A stretch of DNA of 64,000 nucleotides from assembly GCA_038093515.1 (NCBI GenBank), contig JBBPSI010000017.1, positions 124,001-188,000 on the forward strand, read 5' to 3'. The notes under the pieces are model-generated. The model was not told where the DNA came from. It ran no database searches and was given only the letters and a program-made list of their open reading frames with translations. This stretch comes from Butyriboletus loyo (Eukaryota > Basidiomycota > Agaricomycetes > Boletales > Boletaceae). Position numbers and translations under genes: made by a program. How positions within the stretch are numbered: position 1 is the first letter of the stretch; every line of letters starts with the position of its first letter. Below are positions 58,101 through 64,000 of the stretch, in pieces.

Positions 58101-60120
58101 GGCGGGGAACATATCCATGAACCCGCCAGTCAGAGGTGTGTTGGCTTCCGCCTCGAGATCGGGAAGTGCAGCATCCACGTTCAAATCTTCTCCAGCAAGG
58201 TTTGGATCTAAGTTGAAACTGAATCCGCCAAATTCATTGTCTTCTCCTGATACCATCCTAAGGGTGCGATCGAGATCTGGAAAGATGCTGACACTTGGGA
58301 CGGAGGGTGCATTTTCACGTCGAGATTTCACATCATCAAGAAGAGCTTGGGCGGCAGTGGATATCTGGTAAGTAGACTGCGAGGCATGGATGCCTGGGGG
58401 AGTGAGAGGATCCATCTTCCGAGAAGGTGGAGGTAGGCCGGGTGGTCCAGAAAGGCCAGGAGGCATATCTGGTATGCCCTGGGGGAAAGGTAGAGTGGAC
58501 TGTTCGGATTCGGTTGATCGCGGACGAACTGGGGAAACATCTTGGGAACCTGAGCCAGCATCGGAATCCACTGCCAAAGATGGAGCGGGAGAGATGGATG
58601 GTTGCGGAACCTCCTTGGTACGCAATGATTTAACTTCCAGCGGGGTGGCAGGTCGCTGGGGTAATGTAGTAACAGCTGGGGTCGGTGGGCGCGAAGAAGA
58701 TGTGACGGATGGCGTTTTTATGCTCCCTGCGATAGATCCACCTTTCCGATCGTGATGAGACCGACTCGATGGCTTTGCGTCAACAGCAGCGCTGACATTG
58801 CGGGACTGACGCTGACCAACCCGTCTTGACCGTTGAGTGACCTTAACGGAGGACTGGGTAGAAGCGGTGGTCGTAGGGGGCTGTAGTGCTGTCTTACAAC
58901 CCCACGCAGCGGCGCGCGGCAAAGCTCCTGTAAACCATCTTAGACCATGCACGCATTTGGTTTAATCACCTTACCGTCTCCTTCCTTAATGGTGCACGAA
59001 ATACTTTCCGTATCTTTGATCGTATGCTTCCTAAGAGGAAAAATAAATAACACCTGTGGTGAATTGAAGAATGAAACTCACAAAGTAGTAAGGTCCTCCT
59101 TTGTGAAACAATCCTTCTCGTCACCCCATTCATGCAGGTTCATGCAGGTGTGATCTGAGCAGCTAACTCCGCGGAGGAACGCCATGCAGTATTTTGTCGT
59201 TCCATAACTGGCTCGCATGACCTCGCGACCTCCCCCTGGGGAAGGGGTACCATCAACCGTCGAGATACAGCGAGCTGCATCCTCGCGGCGGAGGTAGGTG
59301 ATATAAAGGCCGAGAACGGGAATCCCACCACCTGATGGGGTACGCTTGACCAGCAAAATCTTGGATATCTTGCCATACTGACCAAAGTAGTCATTCGAAC
59401 GCAGAGTAGGGATAAGCTACATGAATTTGATTAAGTGTGACTTGGGCGAATGGATGATCTGCCTACCTCCTCGTTGGCAAATCGAGGACCGATCCCAACT
59501 ACATACACAACGTTGCGTTGAACCACGCGCAAGTTAGCAAGGTGGCGGCGCCCTAACGCCTCAAGCTCTTTGCGTTCGCGCTCGCGTTGCTTCTTTTGTT
59601 GTGTAAGGCGCTTGTGACTGAATGCACACGATGATGAGGAAATCAGAGGGACGAGATCGAGGTAAAATAGACGCACTCCTCCTTTGCGACAGCCTTGAAT
59701 TGGACGGCTTCATCGGTGTACTCCCTGCGACAAGCGGGACAGCGACCGTTAAGGTTCTGCTTAATGTGATGCCAGCAGAAGCGGCAGATCTGGTGAAGAA
59801 GTCGGACACGAGTTTCATAAAAGCTACGCGTCGATTCGTACCTGGTAACCACAGACACATGGCTTGAAATTGAGGTCTGAAATATCCATCTCCTCGAGAC
59901 AAAGGGGACATTCGGCATCATCCTACGATGATCGGAATGGAGCGATATGATTGCCTGCGATGTGAACGAACATATGGGAATGACTTACGGCGTCGTCGTC
60001 GCTCCAGTACGCGTCCTGTACGCCGGCCAAGACATGGGACTTCGACTGATGTGCAGAGAAACCTGCATGTATGGCGGGTGCCGGTAGAGATGGATGGCCG
60101 TGTAGTCTTGTTGAGGACAT
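55102..60120 (-). CDS. NOT4: CCR4-NOT complex E3 ubiquitin ligase NOT4
   Basis: Not4 is the RING ubiquitin ligase of CCR4-NOT that ubiquitinates ribosomal and co-translational targets. ATG 60120 (MSSTRLHGHPSLP) is followed after a 66-nt intron by DDAECPLCLEEMDISDLNFKPC, CGYQICRFCWHHIKQNLNGRCPACR, the C4C4-type RING of the Not4 family (~59925-59740). An RRM follows (VYVVGIGPRFANEE to ~59080), with a CCCH zinc finger in KYCMAFLRGVSCSDHTCMNLHEW (~59180-59100). The long C-terminal tail contains Pro/Ser/Gln-rich regions, LSSAEFPALG, and a Lys/Glu/Ala-rich coiled coil (about 56540-56130). It ends VEVDDF at TGA 55102-55104. Intron about 56670-57060 is nearly 400 nt, far longer than others here. Confidence 0.9.
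56673..57062 (-). other. Unusually long intron of NOT4
   Basis: Between the exon ending VQPPLLN and the one starting with PASIPPSP there is about 390 nt, GTGAGT at the donor and CCCAG at the acceptor. Most introns in this window are 45-70 nt. I see no conserved coding block in it. Confidence 0.6.
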
Positions 60121-60344
60121 TGCGGGGTAATAGACAACGAGTACTGTGGAGGAAGCGACGGACGACGAGGGCGAGGAAGTTGACAAGGTGCGAAAACGAG
60201 GTCAAAGCTACAAACGCGACGCTCAATGAGGTCCCGTCTGCTCTTTCCCACGTCTGCTCCTTTATTTGCGCCTGTTTGGCATCGGTGGCACAATTTCTAC
60301 ATTTAATATTTTATTTTTTTTGGCTTTTTTTCGTGCCATTACTT

Positions 60345-62772
60345 ATGTTCCCTCGTCTGCTCATCCGTTGGCCGCGCTCGTCGCCCGTCGCGCTACATGC
60401 ACCCGCCAGGGCATTCCGCGCGACGTCGTTGGCACTCGCGCCCAGCGCCGCCACCGTCTTGAAGCCGAGGTTGGCACCCGCAACGTTCGTACACGAACCT
60501 CCGGTTGACCAAAGCACCAATCGGGCACACTTTTCGTCGACCAAGTTCGCCGACGCGCCCATATCAAACAGTTCCAAGATGGCAATTCCACACGAGTACG
60601 CATCACTGCATCCGTCGTTATTCGGCCCGTAACTGTCGCTGTGCTAACGGCGTCCTAGGTACATGAGTGACGTCCAAGGTGGGCCGGTTTTCCTTGCGCG
60701 CAGTAAAATGTTGTGTGACAGTGCTCACTCGTACATGCAGAGGCAACGCTCGAGGTATGCAGCTTTGATACATGCTCGCTATTGCTTATCATGTCATACA
60801 GCTTGGGCTTTCCGGCGTAGACCTGGTTGTTCAGGCAAAGACTGGAACAGGTATGTGACGCATCTATCCATTTAACCACAGGCGCAAACGTACACCTTAG
60901 GTAAAACGATGGCTTTTCTTTTGCCCGCCATCGAACAACTCGCCAAAAAACCTGTACCTCGCACGGGGACCGTCTCCACCCTTGTGTTATCTCCGACGCG
61001 AGAGCTGGCTATGCAGGTCTGTATCAGACCCTTCATCTAGCCTCCAATGTTTACTCTTGTGTTCTCAGATTGAAAAAGAAGCCAATACCCTGGTGAAAAA
61101 CCATCCTTTCCGGGTGCAAACTCTTATTGGTGGTACCAGGTACCTTTTTGCGCCTATGCAGTATAAATACCACTCACAAAGACCTTTTAAAAAGTATCGG
61201 CATGCAGAAGCAAAGGCTGACGACTCGGCGTTGTGACATCCTCGTTGCAACACCTGGTCGGCTCCTCGACCTTTTGCAGTCGACTAATTTGGCTGAAAAG
61301 TTGCATTCCATTCAGACCATTGTACTGGATGAGGCCGATCGCCTATTGGACGTGGGATTCAAGGATACTTTAAACTCGATATTCAAGTACCTCCCCGACC
61401 GCGACCAAAACCCCAGACAGTGCATGCTTTACTCAGCAACCTTGAGTCGGGACGTTAAAGAGGTGAAGTATTTCTCCCTGTGTATATCAGTCCAAACTAA
61501 GACTGATATTTTTCTCCTTGCGTGCAGATAGCCACGCTCTACTTAACCCCTGATCACAAGTTCGTATCCACTCTAGCACAAGATGAAATCAACACTCATG
61601 AACATGGTACTGCGTTGCATTGTAACCTCTTGCTACTTTATCTGATCTTTTCGTACAAAGTCCCTCAGACATGCGTCACTATACCGATCGGTGACACCAT
61701 GAAAGCCACTCTTGCCGTCTTACGGGACGACGCCGCTGAACATGGAAATAGCTCAAAGGCAATGGTCTTTTGCACGACTGCTTGGGGCACTTCAGCTTTT
61801 GCTCGACTTCTTGAGGGTGCGGGCCATGGAACATTACCCCCTGTCTATGAAATCCATAGCAGGATGACCCAAAATAGGCGCTTAGCTGTTGCTCAAAATT
61901 TCAAAAGGGCAAAAAACGGCATATTGGTGACATCCGATGTCACTGCGCGAGGTATGGACTTCCCCGGGTTAGTTGCCTTTAGACGTGGTGAATTCTTCCG
62001 GCTGAGCGATGTTATTGACAGAGTGACCCTTGTCGTACAAGTTGGCCTTCCCTCCTCTAGCGAGCAATATATTCACCGCCTTGGCCGCACAGCTCGCGCT
62101 GGCCGATCTGGTAGAGGCGTGATGATCCTCACTCCTCATGAGTCTGGTTTCCTTAGAACGCCGGACATGCGAGCCCTTCCAATTCAACCTCACCCAGAAC
62201 TCCAACTTCCTTCGTTATCTCGCCCGGAGCTTGACAAGACCCTGCAAATTCAGGCGTACGGCGCATGGCTTGGTTTCAACGCACAGTATACCAGGCAGAT
62301 CTTTAGATCAAAGCAGCAATATGTCAATGAAGCAAACAAGTACGCTCGAGATGTGCTCGGATGGGCGGATGAGTCTGGGGCACCGCCACTCAGTCCCAAG
62401 ACTGCACGCAATCTCGGTATACACGGCCTGGATGGGGTAAACACGAGTAGCAATGAGTTTGGGCGGGGTGGATACCAACGGTCTTCTTCTCCTCAAAGCT
62501 CGTCGCGTAGATCATCATGGCATGGGGAGGACGACAGATCCGGTCATGCATTTGGACAAGCACGACGCTCGCCACGCCAAGATACCTACAGACGATCGTG
62601 GCAAGAGAAAGACAACGTATCTGATGTTGGATCCGGACGGTACCGACGCTCATCTCACCAGGATACCGATGAACGCTCATCCTACAGACGGTCTAACTAT
62701 GGGTCCAGTCGCTCGCCACGTTGGAATGGCGATCGGGCTGTGAGGGAGCAAGGTTGGGGTGGCGAATCGTAG
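60345..62772 (+). CDS. MSS116: Mitochondrial DEAD-box RNA helicase, Mss116-like
   Basis: Mss116-like helicases are ATP-dependent RNA chaperones for mitochondrial group II introns and transcripts. ATG 60345 starts an Arg-rich presequence ([24 protein letters not shown]). The helicase core follows in order: Q-motif-like region before LSGVDLVVQ; Walker A AKTGTGKT (~60830, split by an intron); PTRELA (~61000); TPGRLLD (~61250); DEAD box DEADRLL (~61330); SAT (~61435); SDVTARGMD (~61940); and [11 protein letters not shown] (~62075). The C-terminal tail is Arg/Ser/Gly/Tyr-rich, typical of this subfamily, and ends GWGGES with TAG 62770-62772. Many introns are present. It is divergent from NOT4 over 224 bp. 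Confidence 0.88.
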
Positions 62773-62931
62773 ACGCCAGGATGGTCACATTCACTACTCC
62801 GTTGTCATTGTTGATAGATTACTTTAGTATCGTAGAGTTTAGTAGACTAGAAGCGTATTCGCCACATCGTTCACCACAAACGAGCGACGCCCTAATCAAT
62901 ACTAGCACATCACAATCACTGGTCGAAAACG

Positions 62932-63584
62932 ATGGAAGGTGTTCCACAGCTCCCTCAAGGCCTGCAGCCTCAGGCAGGCCAACCCAATGTAGAAGAGCAG
63001 GCACGGAGAGAGGCAGAAGAATCCGTGCGCAGAGACATGATGGCTACCGTGCTGGACACCGCTGCGCGCGAGCGGCGTAAGTACTCATCTCGTTCCCTTC
63101 ATTGATCCATCCTCTGACCCCAAATGCCATTTACAACCTAACACTAAACGGGTACGCTGCCGATGATAATGGGTGATGCACACGCACCGCGTTCCATACG
63201 ACCCCACAGTCTCCCGCATATCGCTCGTGAGTCCCGAGCGGTCGCGGCAGATCGAAGGCATCCTCGTCAGGATGGCCCAGTCTGGCCAGCTACGCGGGAA
63301 GGTGAGCGAAGAGCAGCTCATCGAGCTCTTGGAGCAGGTGAGCAGTGCATTGATCTTGTCGATCCGAGCCCCTCTCAACCCACCGCGTGCCCTCGTCTCG
63401 TCTCGTCTCTTACTGGGTTCCGCCTCATGTGTAGATAGAGGAGACGCAAAGCAAGACGAGCACGAAGAAGACGACGATAAAGGTATGTGGGTTGGTGTTG
63501 TGGGTGCTATCTTGACGCTGACGGTCGGTCTCTGTCCACTAGTATCAACGGAGGCGGGACATTGATGATGATGACGACTTTTGA
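62932..63584 (+). CDS. PDCD5-family DNA-binding protein
   Basis: Homologue of human PDCD5/TFAR19 and archaeal DNA-binding proteins; a small three-helix-bundle protein. ATG 62932 (MEGVPQLPQGLQ) encodes NVEEQARREAEESVRRDMMATVLDTAARER. After an intron LSRISLVSPERSRQIEGILVRMAQSGQLRGKVSEEQLIELLEQ continues. A third exon gives IEETQSKTSTKKTTIK and the last gives YQRRRDIDDDDDF and TGA 63582-63584. The total of about 125 residues matches the family. The highly acidic end is typical. Confidence 0.92.
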
Positions 63585-63785
63585 CCCAGTCGACGTCGTC
63601 GTGCGTCGTTTTACGACTTCGTCGATGTATCGCTATGGTCATCCACGTCCATTACTGTATTCACAATCACTGGGATCGGATTCGTGATCATCAGAATGAA
63701 TTCGTTCTCGAGTCCGATTCATCACACTTATAGAACCTTGCGATGACAAGTCCAACCTTCATCGATCGATTGTCCAGGATGCCTA

Positions 63786-64000
63786 TCAAGTGTAGTATTC
63801 TTTGACAAACCTCCCCCACTTCTCGATCACAGGTTTGACAATTAAATCCCATTCCATTGCTTTGTATCGCCCCCTTTCTGGACGCGGGAAAGCAAATATT
63901 TCCCTGTGGACAGTACCGCCTAAGTAGAGGCAATGTTAGTCGTGAAATTAATACACCATACTGCACTCACAATCAAAGCACGTAGTATCCTTGGTGGTGG
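63786..64000 (-). CDS. 3' end of an unidentified gene (5' part outside the window)
   Basis: The frame enters at the right edge as TTKDTTCFDC, splices over an intron (about 63922-63970) and continues GTVHREIFAFPRPERGRYKAMEWDLIVKPVIEKWGRFVKEYYT to TGA 63786-63788. The CxxC in the first exon could be part of a zinc site. I do not recognise the protein. It converges on the PDCD5 gene with about 200 bp between stops. Confidence 0.6.

Overview
The window is from an intron-rich fungal nuclear genome. Dense genes, introns mostly of about 45-70 nt with GT...AG ends, and single-copy genes on both strands with short spacers point to a basidiomycete, most likely an Agaricomycete. Specific pointers are the multicopper oxidase, the F-box/leucine-rich protein, a DUF7330-type pair and a fungal seven-helix membrane protein. 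No rRNA, tRNA, CRISPR or intact mobile element was found. Exon structures were joined by eye from open frames, splice signals and remembered family patterns, so outer boundaries are good where stated and inner ones may be off by a few codons.

Layout, left to right. 0-5 kb: the 5' end of a mitochondrial-type membrane protein running off the edge (-), TMA7 (+), and a large S9-like alpha/beta hydrolase (+). 5.3-20.7 kb, all on the minus strand: NOT1 (CCR4-NOT scaffold), a coiled-coil protein of unknown function with a duplicated two-exon module, and VID21/EAF1 (NuA4 acetyltransferase platform). 21-27 kb: PDX1 (E3-binding protein of pyruvate dehydrogenase, +), RAD1 (9-1-1 clamp, -), a PI-PLC X-domain protein (+) and a LOG-family nucleotide hydrolase (+). 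27.3-36 kb, mostly minus: tryptophanyl-tRNA synthetase, TBP, a multi-pass membrane protein and the dynamin VPS1. 36.2-42 kb: F-box protein (+), a 2.3 kb stretch without a convincing gene, and a laccase-like multicopper oxidase (+). 42.3-46.2 kb: NTF2 (-), a conserved fungal protein (+) and RAD18 (+). 46.2-51.5 kb is the accessory part: two related DUF7330-like genes, a frameshifted seven-helix gene remnant, and an intact relative of it. 51.6-64 kb: CIA2 (-), DCN1 (+), a short orphan (-), NOT4 (-), an MSS116-like DEAD-box helicase (+), PDCD5 (+) and the 3' end of one more gene (-).

Most of the content is housekeeping: mRNA turnover and transcription (NOT1, NOT4, TBP, VID21), DNA damage tolerance (RAD1, RAD18), translation (TMA7, TrpRS), protein modification (NOT4, RAD18, DCN1, F-box) and trafficking (VPS1, NTF2). 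Several pairs are divergent over 140-340 bp (VID21/PDX1, RAD1/PLC, VPS1/F-box, NTF2/43087 gene, CIA2/DCN1, NOT4/helicase), so they probably share promoter regions. I see no clear undescribed system. The best leads are the coiled-coil gene with the duplicated exon pair, the 46-51.5 kb accessory block, and two probable GC-AG introns.
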